Assembly (NCBI GenBank): GCA_023614405.1
Contig: CM042686.1
Coordinates: 353,346,329-353,410,328, forward strand
DNA: 64,000 nt
From: Avena insularis
Taxonomy: Eukaryota; Streptophyta; Magnoliopsida; Poales; Poaceae
Direction: 5' to 3'
Position numbers and translations under genes: made by a program. The notes under the pieces are model-generated. The model worked only from the letters and a program-made list of their open reading frames with translations, was not told the origin of the DNA and ran no database searches. Shown here in pieces: positions 39,958 to 54,966 of this stretch (positions within the stretch are counted from its first letter, which is position 1; every line of letters begins with the position of its first letter).

Positions 39958-42900
39958 ATATCACCAGTGTCATTGCATGTGTGTTCTTCTCACAAACCAC
40001 ATAAGGATCCACAAGTGTCATTGGATGTCTGTTCCTCTTATAAACGACATAAGGATCCACCGGTGTCATTGGATGTGTGTTGTTTTCATGAACCACACCT
40101 AGTGTCATTGCATGCGTGTTCCTCTCGTTGACCACACATGGATCCACCAGTGTCATTGCATGTGTGTTATTCTCATGAACCACGTCTAGAGTCATTGGAT
40201 GTGTGCTCTTTTCATGAACCACACCGAGTGTCATTGCATGTGTGTTCCTCTGACAGCCCGCACATGGATCCACCAGTGCCATTGCATGTGCGTTCTTCTC
40301 ACGAACCATAGCTAGAGTCATTGCATGTGTGTTCTTTTCATAAACCACAACTAGAGTCCTTGCATGCGTGTTCTTCTCACAAACCACATAAGGATACACC
40401 GGTGTCATTTCATGTGTGCTCTTCTCATGAACCACATCTAGATTCATTGCATGTCTGTTCTTCTCACAAAGGACATAAGGATCCAACAGTATCATTGGAT
40501 GTGTGTTCTTTTCATGAACCACACCTAGTGTCATTGGATGTGTGTTATTCTTACGAACCACACATGGATCCACCAGTGCCATTGCATGTGCGCTCTTCTT
40601 ATGAACCACACATGGATCCACCAAATGTCATTGCATGTATGTTCCTCTCACAAACCACACATGGATCCACCAGTGCCATTGCATGTCTATTCTTTTAATG
40701 AACCACACCAAGTGTCATTGCATGTCTATTCCTCTCATAAACCACACATGGATCCACCAGTGTCATTGCATGTGTGTTCTTCTCATCAACCACATCTAGA
40801 GTCATTGCATGTCTGTTATTCTCACAAACTAGATAACGATACACCAGTGTCATTGCATGTGTGTTCTTCTCATGAACCACGTCTAGAGTCATTGCATGTG
40901 TGTTCCTTTCATGAACCACACCCAGTTTCATTGGATGTGTGTTCTTCTCACAAACCACACATGGATCCACCAGTGTCATTGCATGTGTTCTCTTCTCATG
41001 AACCACACATCGATCCACCAAGTGTCATTGCAAGTCTGTTCCTCTCACAAGCCACACATGGATCCACCAGTGTCATTGCATGTATGTTCTTTTAATGAAC
41101 CACACCCAGTGTCATTGCATGGATGTTCCTCTCATAAACCACACATGGATCCACCAGTGTCATTGCATGTGTGTTCTTCTAATGAACCACAGCTAGAGTC
41201 ATTGCATGTCTGTTATTCTCATGAACCACATAAGGATACACCAGTGTCATTGCATGTGTGTTCTATGAACCACACCTAGTGTCATTGCAAGTGTGTTCCT
41301 TTCACAAACTACACATAGATCCACCAGTGTCATTGGATGTGTGTTCCTCTCATGACCCACACCTAGAGTCATTGCATGTGTGTTCTTCTCACATACCACA
41401 TAAGGATACACCAGTGTCATTGTATGTGTGTTCTTTTCGTAAACCACATATTGATCAACTAGTGTCATTGCATGTCTGCACTTTTCACAAACCACATATC
41501 ACCAGTGTCATTGCATGTGTGTTCTTCTCGCAAAACACATAAGGATCCACAAGTGTCATTGGATGTATGTTCCTCTCATAAAACACATAAGGATCCACCG
41601 GTGTCATTGGATGTGTGTTCTTTTCAAGAACCACACCCAGTGTCATTGCATGTGTGTTCCTCTCACAGACCACACATGGATCCACCAGTGTCATTGCATG
41701 TGTGTTCTTCTCATGAACCACGGCTAGAGTCATTGGATGTGTGTTCTTTTCATGAACCACACCAAGTGTCATTGCATGTGTATTCCTCTCACAGAACACA
41801 CATGGATACACCGGTGTCATGGCATGTGTGTTCTTCTCATGAACCACATCTAGAGTCATTACATGTCTGTTCTTCTCACAAACGACATAAGGATCCAGTA
41901 GTGTCATTGGATGTGTGTTCTTCTCACAAACCATACATGGATCCAGCAGTGTCATTGCATGTGTGCTCTTCTCATGAACCACACATGGATCCACCAAGTG
42001 TCATTGCATGTATGTTCCTCTCACAAACCACACATGGATCCACCAGTGCCATTGCATGTCTCTTCTATTAGTGAACCACACCCAGTGTCATTACATGTCT
42101 GTTCACCTCATAAACCACGCATGGATCCACCAGTGTAATTGCATGTGTCTTCTTCTCATGAACCACAGCTAGAGTCATTGCATGTTTAGTATTCTCACAA
42201 ACCACATAAGGATACACCAGTGTCATTGCATGTGTGTTCTTCTCACGAACCACGGCTAGAGTCATTGCATGTGTGTTCCTTTCATGAACCAGACCCAATG
42301 TCATTGGATGTGTGTTCTTTTTACAAACCACACATGGATCCACCAGTGTCATTGCATGTGTGCTCTTCTCATGAATCACACATGGATCCACCAAGTGTCA
42401 TTGCATGTATGTTCCTCTCACAAACCACACATGGATCCACCAATGTCATTGCATGTATGTTCTTTTAATGAACCACACCAAGTGTCATTGCATGTCTGTT
42501 CCTCTCATAAACCACACATGAATCCACCAGTGTCATTGCATGTGTGTTCTTCTCATGAACCACAGCTAGAGTCATTGCATGTCTGTTATTCTCACAAACC
42601 ACATAAGGATACACAAGTGTCATTGCATGTGTGTTCTTCTCATGAACCACACCCAGTGCCATTGCATGTGTGTTCCTTTCACAAACTACACATGGATCCA
42701 CCAGTGTCATTGGATGTGTGTTCCTCTCATGAACCACATCTAGAGTCAATGCATGTCTGTTCTTCTCACAAACCACATAAGGATACACCAGTGTCATTGC
42801 ATGTCTGCTCTTTTCACAAACCACAAATGGATCCACCAGTGCCATTGCATGTGTGTTCTTTTAATGAACCACACCCAGTGTCATTGGATGTATGTTCTTC

Positions 42901-43355
42901 TCACAAGCCACACATGGATCCACCAGTGCCATTGCATGTTTGTTCTTTTCATGAACCACACCCAGTGTCATTGGCTGTGTGTTCTTCTCACGAACCACAC
43001 ATGGATCCACCAGTGTCATTGCATGTGTGCTCTTCTCATGAACCACACCCAGTGTCATTAGCTATGCGTTCTTCTCACAAACCACACATGGATCCACCAG
43101 TGTCATTGCATGTGTGTTCTTCTCATGAACCACACCCAGTGTCATTGCATATGTGTTCCTTTCACAAACTGCATATGGATCCACCATTGTCATTGGATGT
43201 GTGTTCCTCTCATGAACCACATCTAGAGTGATTGCATGTGTGTTCTTCTCACAAACCACATAAGGATACACCAGTGTCATTGCATTTGTGTTCTTTTCAC
43301 AAACCACATATGGATCCACTAGTGTCATTGCATGTCTGCTCTTTTCAAAAACCAC
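39958..43355. repeat. 3.398-kb higher-order unit, copy F
   Basis: This is the direct tandem copy of 36560-39957. Differences seen include ataagggtac becoming ataaggatac near 42,785, tgtgttcttc becoming tgtcttcttc near 42,147, and tgaacc becoming tgaccc near 41,355. The similarity is high enough that very recent duplication or an assembly duplication should both be considered. Confidence 0.9.
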
Positions 43356-44732
43356 ATATCACCAGTGTCATTGCATGTGTGTTCTTCTCACAAACCACAT
43401 AAGGATCCACAAGTGTCATTGGATGTCTGTTCCTCTTATAAACGACATAAGGATCCACCGGTGTCATTGGATGTGTGTTGTTTTCATGAACCACACCTAG
43501 TGTCATTGCATGTGTGTTCCTCTCGTCGACCACTAATGGATCCACCAGTGTCATTGCATGTGTGTTCTTCTCATGAACCACGCCTAGAGTCATTGGATGT
43601 GTGTTCTTTTCATGAACCACACCGAGTGTCATTGCATGTGTGTTCCTCTGACAGCCCACACATGGATCCACCAGTGCCATTGCATGTGTGTTCTTCTCAT
43701 GAACCATAGCTAGAGTCATTACATGTGTGTTCTTTTCATAAACCACAACTAGAGTCCTTGCATGCGTGTTCTTCTCACAAACCACATAAGGATACACCGG
43801 TGTCATTTCATGTGTGCTCTTCTCATGAACCACATCTAGATTCATTGCATGTCTGTTCTTCTCACAAACCACATAAGGATCCAACAATATCATTGGATGT
43901 GTGTTCTTTTCATGAACCACACCTAGTGTCATTGGATGTGTGTTCTTCTTACGAACCACACATGGATCCACCAGTGCCATTGCATGTGCGCTCTTCTCAT
44001 GAACCACACATGGATCCACCAAATGTCATTGCATGTATGTTCATCTCACAAACCACACATGGATCCACCAGTGCCATTGCATGTCTATTCTTTTAATGAA
44101 CCACACCCAGTGTCATTGCATGTTTGTTCCTCTCATAAACCACACATGGATCCACCAGTGCCATTGCATGTGTGTTCTTCTCGTGAACCACATCTAGAGT
44201 CATTGCATGTCTGTTATTCTCACAAACCAGATAACGATACACCAGTGTCATTGCATGTGTGTTCTTCTCATGAACCACATCTAGAGTCATTGCATGTGTG
44301 TTCATTTCATGAACCACACCCAGTGTCATTGGATGTGTGTTCTTCTCACAAACCACACATGGATCCACCAGTGTCATTGCATGTGTGTTATTCTCATGAA
44401 CCACGTCTAGAGTCATTGGATGTGTGCTCTTTTCATGAACCACACCGAGTGTCATTGCATGTGTGTTCCTCTGACAGCCCACACATGGATCCACCAGTGC
44501 CATTGCATGTGTGTTCTTCTCATGAACCATAGCTAGAGTCATTGCATGTGTGTTCTTTTCATAAACCACAACTAGAGTCCTTGCATGCGTGTTCTTCTCA
44601 CAAACCACATAAGGATACACCGGTGTCATTTCATGTGTGCTCTTCTCATGAACCACACATCGATCCACCAAGTGTCATTGCAGGTCTGTTCCTCTCACAA
44701 GCCACACATGGACCCACCAGTGTCATTGCATG
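43356..44732. repeat. Partial, diverged third copy of the 3.4-kb unit
   Basis: Up to about 44,370 the order of units follows copy F at the same 3,398-bp offset but with many more substitutions. It then jumps into a second copy of the ccgagtgtcatt/cctctgacagcc block (43,620 and again 44,450). After 44,732 the match resumes at an offset of ~3,650 bp, indicating a ~250-bp internal gain. Confidence 0.7.
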
Positions 44733-45125
44733 TATGTTCTTTTAATGAACCACACCCAGTTTCATTGCATGGATGTCCCTCTCATAAACCACACATGGAT
44801 CCACCAGTGTCATTGCATGTGTGTTCTTCTCATGAACCACAGCTAGAGTCATTGCATGTCTGTTATTCCCACAAACCACATAAGGATACACCAGTGTCAT
44901 TGCATGTGTGTTCTTCTCATGAACCACACCCAGTGTCATTGCATGTGTGTTCCTTTCACAAACTACACATGGATCCACCAGTGTCATTGAATGTGTGTTC
45001 CTCTCATGAACCACATCTAGAGTGATTGCGTGTGTGTTCTTCTCATAAACCACATAAGGATACACCAGTGTCATTGTATGTGTGTTCTTTTCGTAAACCA
45101 CATATTGATCCACTAGTGTCATTGC

Positions 45126-46327
45126 ATGTCTGCTCTTTTCACAAACCACATATCACGAGTGTCATTGCATGTGTGGTCTTCTCACAAAACACATAAGGAT
45201 CCACAAGTGTCATTGGATGTATGTTCCTCTCATAAAACACATAAGGATCCACCGGTGTCATTGGATGTGTGTTCTTTTCAAGAACCACACCCAGTGTCAT
45301 TGCATGTGTGTTCCTCTCACAGACCACACATGGATCCACCAGTGTCATTGCATGTGTGTTCTTCTCATGAACCACGGCTAGAGTCATTGGATGTGTGTTC
45401 TTTTCATGAACCACACCAAGTGTCATTGCATGTGTGTTCCTCTCACAGACCACACATGGATACACCGGTGTCATGGCATGTGTGTTCTTCTCATGAACCA
45501 CATCTAGAGTCATTACATGTCTGTTCTTCTCACAAACCACATAAGGATCCAGTAGTGTCATTGGATGTGTGTTCTTCTCACAAACCACACATGGATCCAG
45601 CAGTGTCATTGCATGTGTGCTCTTCTGATGAACCACACATGGATCCACCAAGTGTCATTGCATGTATGTTCCTCTCACAAACCACACATGGATCCACCAG
45701 TGCCATTGCATGTCTCTTCTATTAGTGAACCACACCCAGTGTCATTACATGTCTGTTCACCTCATAAACCACGCATGGACCACCAGTGTAATTGCATGTG
45801 TGTTCTTCTCATGAACCACATCTAGAGTCATTGCATGTTTGTTATTCTCACAAACCACATAAGGATACACCAGTGTCATTGCATGTGTGTTCTTCTCATG
45901 AACCACGGCTAGAGTCATTGCATGTGTGTTCCTTTCATGAACCAGACGCAGTGTCATTGGATGTGTGTTCTTCTTACAAACCACACATGGATCCACCAGT
46001 GTCATTGCATGTGTGCTCTTCTCATGAATCACACATGGATCCACCAAGTTTCATTGCATGTCTGTTCCTCTCACAAACCACACATGGATCCACCAGTGTC
46101 ATTGCATGTATGTTCTTTTAATGAACCACACCCAGTGTCATTGCATGTCTGTTCCTCTCACAAACTACACATGGATCCACCAGTGTCATTGCATGTGTGT
46201 TCCTCTCATGAACCACAGATAGAGTGATTGCATGTCTGTTATTCTCACAAACCACATAAGGATACACCAGTGTCATTGTATGTGTGTTCTTTTCGTAAAC
46301 CACATATTGATCCACTAGTGTCATTGC
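45126..46327. repeat. 1.2-kb local tandem unit, first copy
   Basis: The succession of units from the catatcacg variant (~45,151) through the cttctattagtg unit (~45,716) and on to ~46,320 recurs 1,202 bp to the right. Small differences such as gtggtcttc versus gtgttcttc separate the copies. A further relative lies about 3,654 bp to the left. Confidence 0.75.
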
Positions 46328-47529
46328 ATGTCTGCTCTTTTCACAAACCACATATCACCAGTGTCATTGCATGTGTGTTCTTCTCACAAAACACATAAGG
46401 ACCCACAAGTGTCACTGGATATATGTTCCTCTCATAAAACACATAAGGATCCACCGGTGTCATTGGATGTGTGTTCTTTTCAAGAACCACACCCAGTGTC
46501 ATTGCATGTGTGTTCCTCTCACAGACCACACATGGATCCACCAGTGTCATTGCATGTGTGTTCTTCTCATGAACCACGGCTAGAGTCATTGGATGTGTGT
46601 TCTTTTCATGAACCACACCAAGTGTCATTGCATGTATGTTCCTCTCACAGACCACACATGGATACACCGGTGTCATGGCATGTGTGTTATTCTCACGAAC
46701 CACATCTAGAGTCATTACATGTCTGTTCTTCTCACAAACCACATAAGGATCCAGTAGTGTCATTGGATGTGTGTTATTCTCACAAACCACACATGGATCC
46801 AGCAGTGTCACTGCATGTGTGCTCTTCTCATGAACCACACATGGATCCACGAAGTGTCATTGCATGTATGTTCCTCTCACAAACCACACATGGATCCACC
46901 AGTGCCATTGCATGTCTCTTCTATTAGTGAACCACACCCAGTGTCATTACATGTTTGTTCACCTCATAAACCACGCATGGACCACCAGTGTAATTGCATG
47001 TGTGTTCTTCTCATGAACCACAGCTAGAGTCATTGCATGTTTGTTATTCTCACAAACCACATAAGGATACACCATTGTCATTGCATGTGTGTTCTTCTCA
47101 TGAACCACGGCTAGAGTCATTGCATGTGTGTTCCTTTCATGAACCAGACCCAGTGTCATTGGATGTGTGTTCTCCTTACAAACCACACGTGGACCCACCA
47201 GTGTCATTGCATGTGTGCTGTTCTCATGAATCACACATGGATCCACCAAGTGTCATTGCATGTCTGTTCCTCTCACAAACCACACATCGATCCACCAGTG
47301 TCATTGCATGTATGTTCTTTTAATGAACCACACCCAGTGTCATTGCATGTATGTTCCTCTCATAAACCACATAAGGATACACAAGTGTCATTGCATGTGT
47401 GTTCTTCTCATGAACCACACCCAGTGCCATTGCATGTGTGTTCCTTTCACAAACTACACATGGATCCACCAGTGTCATTGGATGTCTGTTCCTCTCATGA
47501 ACCACATCTAGAGTCAATGCATGTCTGTT
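46328..47529. repeat. 1.2-kb local tandem unit, second copy
   Basis: This is the direct copy of 45126-46327, with the cttctattagtg unit near 46,918. It carries several private changes, including ggacccac for ggatccac near 46,400 and 47,190. The right edge is approximate because the units become mixed after about 47,300. Confidence 0.65.
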
Positions 47530-48114
47530 CTTCTCACAAACCACATAAGGATACACCAGTGTCATTGCATGTCTGCTCTTTTCACAAACCACATATGGAT
47601 CCACTAGTGTCATTGTATGTCTGCTCTTTTCACAAACCACATATCACTAGTGTCATTGCATGTGTGTTCTGCTCACAAACCACATAAGGATCCACAAGTG
47701 TCATTGGATGTTTGTTCCTCTCATAAACCACATAAGGATCCACCGGTGTCATTGGATGTGTGTTCTTCTCATGAACCACACCCAGTGTCATTGCATGTGT
47801 GTTCTTGTCATGAACCACGGCTAGTGTCATTGGATGTGTGTTCTTTTCATGAACCACGCCAGTGTCATTGCATGTGTGTTCCTCTCATAGACTACATATG
47901 GATCCACCAGTGTCATTGCATGTGTGTTCTTCTCATGAACCACAACTAGAGTACTTGCATGTTTGTTCTTCTCACAAACCACATAAGGATACACTGGTGT
48001 CATTGCATGTGTGATCTTCTCATGAACCACATCTAGAGTCATTGCATGTCTTTTCTTCTCACAAACCACATAAGGATCCAGCAGTGTCATTGGATGTGTG
48101 TTCCTTTCATGAAC

Positions 48115-51100
48115 CACACCCAATGTCATTGGATGTGTGTTCTTCTCACAAACCACACATGGATCCACCAGTGTCATTGCATGTGTGCTCTTCTCATGAA
48201 CCACACATGGATCCACCAAGTGTCATTGTATGTCTGTTCCTCTCACAAACCACACATGGCTCCACCAGTGTCATTGCATGCCTGCTCTTTTAATGAACCA
48301 CACCTAGAGTCATTGCATGTCTATTCCTCTCATAAACCACACATGGATCCACAAGTGTCATTGCATGTGTGTTCTTCTCATGAACCACAGCTAGAGTCAC
48401 TGCGTGTCTGTTATTCTCACAAACCACATAAGGATACACCTGTGTCATTGCATGTGTGTTCTTCTCATGAACGACACCCAGTGTCATTGCATGTGTGTTC
48501 CTTTCATGAACCACACCTAGTGTCGTTGGATGTGTGTTCCTCTCACATACCACACATGGATCCACCAGTGTCATTGCATGTGTGCTCTTCTCATGAACCA
48601 CATCTAGAGTCATTGCATGTCTGTTCTTTCCACAGACCACATATGGATCCACCAGTGTCATTGCATGTGTGTTCTTTTCATGAACCACATAAGGATCCAC
48701 CAGTGTCATTGGATGTGTTTTATTTTCATGAACCACACCTAGTGTCATTGCATGCCCGTTCCTCTCACAAACCACACATGGATCCACCAGTGCCATTTCA
48801 TGTGTGTTCTTTTCATGAACCACACCCAGTGTCTTTGCATGTGTCTTCCTTTCATGAACCACACCTAGTGTCATTGGATGTGTGTTCCTCTCACAGACCA
48901 CACATGGATCCACCACTGTCATTGCATCTGTGCCCTTATTATGAACCACATCTAGAGTCATTGCATGTCTGTTCTTTCCACGTACCACATATGGATCCAC
49001 CAGTGTCATTGCATGTGTGCTCTTCTCATGAAGCACACATCGATCCACCAGTGTCATTGGATGTGTGTTCTTTTCATGAACCACACATGGATCCACCAGT
49101 GCCATTGCATGTCTGTTCTTTTAATTAACCACACTAGTGCCATTGCATGTGTGTTCTTCTCATGAAGCATAACTAGAGTCATTGCATGTGTGTTCTTTTC
49201 ATGAACCACAGCTAGAGTCCTTGCATGTGTGTTCTTCTCACAAACCACATAAGGATACACCGGTGTCATGGCATGTGTGTTCTTCTCATGAACCACATCT
49301 AGAGTCATTGTATGTCTGTTCTTCTCACAAACCACATAAGGATCCAGTAGTGTCATTGGATGTGTGTTCCTTTCATGAACCACACTCAGTGTCATTGGAT
49401 GTGTGTTCATCTCACAAACCACACATGGATCCACTAGTGTCATTGCATGTCTGCTCTTCTCATGAACCACGCATGGATCCACCAAGTGTCATTGCATGTA
49501 TGTTCCTCTCACAAACCACACATGGATCCACCAGTGCCATTGCATGTCTGTTCTTTTAATGAACCACACCCTGTGTCATTGCATGACTGTTCCTCTCATA
49601 AACCACACATGGATCCACCAGTGTCATTGCATGTCTGTTCATCTCATGAACCACAGCTAGAGTCATTGCATGTCTGTTATTCTCACAAACCAGATAACGA
49701 TACACCAGTGTCATTGCATGTGTTCTCTTCTCATGAACCACGGCTAGAGTCACTACATGTGTGTTCCTTTCATGAACCACACCCAGTGTCATTGGATGTG
49801 TGTTCTTCTCACAAACCACACATGGATCCACCAGTGTCATTGCATGTGTGCTTTTCTGCTGAACCACACATCGATCCACCAAGTGTCATTGCATGTATGT
49901 TCCTCTCACAAGCCACACATGGATCCACCACTTTCATTGCATGTATGTTCTTTTAATGAACCACACCCAGTGTCATTGCATGGATGTTCCTCTCATAAAA
50001 CACACATGGATCCACCAGTGCCAATGCATGTGTGTTCTTCTCATGAACCACAGCTAGAGTCATTGCATGTCTGTTATTCTCACAAACCACATAAGGATAC
50101 ACCAGTGTCATTGCATGTGTGTCCTTCTCATGAACCACACCCAGTGTCATTGCATGTGTGTTCCTTTCACAAACTAGACATGGATCCACCCGTGTCATTG
50201 GATGTGTGTTCCTCTCATTAACCACACCTAGAGTGATTGCATGTGTATTCTTCTCACAAACCACATAAGGATACACCAGCGTCATTGCATGTGTGTTCTT
50301 TTCACAAACCACATATGGATTCACCAGTGTCATTGCATGTCTACTCTTTTCACAAAGCACATATCACCAGTGTCATTGCATGTGTGTTCTTCTCACAAAA
50401 CACATAAGGATCCACAAGTGACATTAGATGTATGTTCCTCTCATAAACCACATAAGGATCCACCGGTGTCATTGGATGTGTGTTCTTTTCAACAACCACA
50501 CCCAGTGTCATTGCATGTGTGTTCCTCTCATAGACCACACATGGATCGACTAGTGTCATTGCATGTGTGTTCTTCTCATGAACCACGGCTAGAGTCATTG
50601 GATGTGTGTTCTTTTCATGAAACATACCAAGTGTCATTGCATGTGTGTTCCTCTCACAGACCACACATGGATACACCGGTGTCATGGCATGTGTGTTCTT
50701 CTCATGAACCAGATCTAGAGTCATTGCATGTCTGTTCTTCTCACAAACCACATAAGGATCCAGTAGTGTTATTGGATGTGTGTTCTTTTCATGAACCACA
50801 CCCAGTGTCATTGGATATTTGTTCTTCTCACAAACCACACATGGATCCACCAGTGTCATTGCATGTGTGCTCTTCTCATGAACCACACATGGATCCACCA
50901 AGTGTCATTGCATGTCTGTTCCTCTCACAAACCACACATTGATCCACCAGTGCCATTGCATGTCTCTTCTATTAGTGAACCACACCCAGTGTCATTGCAT
51001 GTCTGTTCCTCTCTTAAACCACACATGGATCCACCTGTGTCATTGCATGTGTGTTCTTCTCATGAACCACAGCTAGAGTCATTGCATGTCTGTTATTCTC

Positions 51101-51540
51101 ACAAACCACATAAGGATACACCAGTGTCATTGCATGTGTGTTCTTCTCATGAACCATGGCTAGAGTCATTGCATGTGTGTTCGTTTCATGAACCACACCC
51201 TGTGTCATTGGATGTGTGTTCCTCTCACAGAGCACACATGGATCCACCAGTGTCATTGCATGTGTGCTCTTTTCATGAACCACATCTATTGTCATTGCAT
51301 GTCTGTTGTTTCCACAGACCACATATGGATCCACTAGTGTCATTGCATGTGTGTTCTTTTCATGAACCACATAAAGATCCATCAGTGCCATTGGCTGTGT
51401 GTTCTTTTCATGAACCACACCTAGTGTCATTGCATGCCTGTTCCTCTCACAAACCACACATGGATCTACCAGTGCCATTCCATGTGTGTTCTTCTCATGA
51501 ACCATAGCTAGAGTCATTGCATGTCTGCTTTTTCATGAAC
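48115..51540. repeat. Older 3.43-kb higher-order unit, first copy
   Basis: Unit order matches 51541-54966 at an offset of 3,426-3,427 bp. Examples are ttaattaacc near 49,125 and 52,550, ttcttttaatg near 49,553 and 52,979, and the catatcacc-type variant at 50,361 and 53,789. Substitutions are clearly more frequent than in the 7.1- or 3.398-kb pairs, so this duplication is older. Confidence 0.75.
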
Positions 51541-54500
51541 CACACCCAATGTCATTGGATGTGTGTTCTTCTCACAAACCACACATGGATCCACCAGTGT
51601 CATTGCATCTGTGCTCTTCTCATGAACCACACATGGATCCACCAAGTGTCATTGCATGTCTGTTCCTCTCACAAACCACACATGGATCCACCAGTGGCAT
51701 TGCATGTCTGCTCTTTTAATGAACCACACCCAGTGTCATTGCATGTCTATTCCTCTCATAAACCACAGATGGATCCACCAGTGTCACTGCATGTGTGTTC
51801 TTCTCATGAACCACAGCTAGAGTCACTTCATGTCTGTTATTCTCACGAACCACGTAAGCATACACCTGTGTCATTGCATGTGTGTTCTTCTCATGAATCA
51901 CACCCAGTGTCATTGCATGTGTGTTCCTTTCATGAACCACACCAAGTGTCGTTGGATGTGTGTTCCTCTCACAGACCACACATGGATCCACCAGTGTCAT
52001 TGCATGTGTGCTCTTCTCATGAACCACATCTAGAGTCATTGCATATCTGTTCTTTCCACAGACCACATATGGATCCACCAGTGTCATTGCATGTGTGTTC
52101 TTTTCATGAACCACATAAGGATCCACCAGTGTCATTGGATGTGTTTTGTTTTCATGAACCACACCTAGTGTCATTGCATGCCTGATTCTCTCACAAACCA
52201 CACATGGATCCACCAGTGCCATTGCATGTGTGTTCTTTTCATGAACCACACCCAGTGTCTTTGCATGTGTGTTCCTTTCATGAACCACACCTAGTGTCAT
52301 TGGATGTGTGTTCCCCTCACAGACCACATATGGATCCACCAGTGTCATTGCATGTGTTCTCTTATTATGAACCACAACTAGAGTCATTGCATGTTTATTC
52401 TTTACACATACCACATATGGATCCACCAGTGTCATTGCATGTGTGCTCTTCTCATGAACCACACATGGATCCACCAATGTCACTGGATGTGTGTTCTTTT
52501 CATGAACCACACATGGATCTACCGGTGCCATTGCATGTCTGTTCTTTTAATTAACCACACCAGTTCCATTGCATGTGTGTTCTTCTCATGAACCATAGCT
52601 AGAGTCATTGCATGTATGTTCTTTTCATGAACCACAGCTAGAGTCCTTGCATGTGTGTTCTTCTCACAAACCACATAAGGATACACCGGTGTCATGGCAT
52701 GTGTGTTCTTCTCATGAACCACATCTAGAGTCGTTGCATGTCTGTTCTTCTCACAAACCACATAAGGATCCAGTAGTGTCATTGGATGTGTGTTCTTTTC
52801 ATGAACCACACTCAGTGTCATTGGATGTGTGTTCTTCTCACAAACCACACATGGATCCACCAGTGTCATTGCATGTGTGCTCTTCTCATGAACCACGCAT
52901 GGATCCACCAAGTGTCATTGCATGTATGTTCCTCTCAAAAACCACACATGGATCCACCAGTATCATTGCATGTCTGTTCTTTTAATGAACCAGACCTAGT
53001 GTCATTGCATGTCTGTTCCTCTCATAAACCACGCATGGATCCACCAATGTCATTGCATGTCTGTTCTTCTCATGAACCACAACTAGAGTCATTGCATGTC
53101 TGCTATTCTCACAAACCATATAACGATACACCAATGTCATTGCATGTCTGTTCTTCTCATGAACCATGGCTAGAGTCATTGCATGTGTGTTCCTTTCATG
53201 AACCACACCCAGTGTCATTGGATGTGTGTTGTTCTCACAAACCAGACATGGATCCACCAGTGTCATTGCATGTGTGCTCTTCTCATGAACCACACATCGA
53301 TCCACCAAGTGTCATTGCATGTTTGTTCCTCTCACAAGCCACACATGGATCCACCAGTTTCATTGCATGTATGTTCTTTCAATGAACCACACCCAGTGTC
53401 ATTGCATGGATGTTCCTCTCATAAACCACACATGGATCCACAAGTGTCATTGCATGTGTGTTCTTCTCGTGAACCACAGCTAGAGTCATTGCATTTCTCT
53501 TATTCTCACAAACCACATAAGGATACACCAGTGTCGTTGCATGTGTGTTCTTCTCATGAACCACACCAACTGTCATAGCATGTGTGTTCCTTTCACAAAC
53601 TACACATGGATCCACCAGTGTCCTTGGATGTGTGTTCCTCTCATGAACCACATCTAGAGTGATTGCATGTGTGTTCTTCTCACAAACCACATAAGGATAC
53701 ACTAGTGTCACTGCATGTGTGTTTCTTTTCACAAACCACATATGGATCCACCAGTGTCATTGCATGTCTGCTCTTTTCACAAACCACATATCACAAGTGT
53801 CATTGCATGTGTGTTCTTCTCACAAAACACATAAGGATCCACAAGTGTCATTAGATGTATGTTCCTCTCATAAACCACATAAGGATCCACCAATGTCATT
53901 GGATGTGTGTTCTTTAAAAGAACCACACCCAGTGTCATTGCATGTGTGTTCCTCTCACAGACCACACATGGATCCACCAGTGTCATTGCATGTGGGTTCT
54001 TCTCATGAACCACGGCTAGAGTCATTGGATGTGTGTTCTTTTCATGAAACACACCAAGTGTCATTGCATGTGTGCTCCTCTCACAGACCACACATGGATA
54101 CACCGGTGTCATGGCATGTGTGTTCTTCTCATGAACCACATCTAGAGTCATTGCATGTCTGTTCTTCTCACAAACCACATAAGGATCCAGTAGTGTCATT
54201 GGATGTGTGTTCTTATCATGAACCACACCCAGTGTCATTGGATGTTTGTTCTTCTCACAAACCACACATGGATCCACCAGTGTCATCGCATGTGTGCTCT
54301 TCTCATGAACCACACATGGATCCACCAAGTGTCATTGCATGTTTGTTCCTCTCACAAACCACACATGGATCCACCAGTGCCATTGCATGTCTCTTCTATT
54401 AGTGAACCACACCCAGTGTCATTACATGTCTGTTCCTCTCATAAACCACACATGGATCCACCAGTGTCATTGCATGTGTGTTCTTCTCATCAACCACAGC

Positions 54501-54966
54501 TAGAGTCATTGCATGTCTGTTATTCTCACAAACCACATAAGGATACACCAGTGTCATTGCATGTGTGTTCTTCTCATGAACCACGGCTAGAGTAATTGCA
54601 TGTGTGTTCCTTTCAGGAACCACACCCTGTGTCATTGGATGTGTGTTCCTCTCACAGACCACACATGGATCCACCAGTGTCGTTGCATGTGTGCTCTTTT
54701 CATGAACCACATCTAGAGTCATTGCATGTCTGTTGTTTCCACAGACCACATATGGATCCACCAGTGTCATTGCATGTGTGTTCTTTTCATGAACCACATA
54801 AAGATCCACCAGTGCCATTGGATGTGCGTTCTTTTCATGAACCACACCTAGTGTCATTGCATGCCTGTTCCTCTCACAAACCACACATGGATCCACTAGT
54901 GCCATTCCATGTGCGTTGTTCTCATGAACCATAGCTAGAGTCATTGCATGTCTGCTCTTCTCATGA
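51541..54966. repeat. Older 3.43-kb higher-order unit, second copy
   Basis: This is the diverged tandem copy of 48115-51540. Its right part (from about 53,226) was later copied again in a 2.53-kb duplication, so the two events are nested. Confidence 0.75.
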
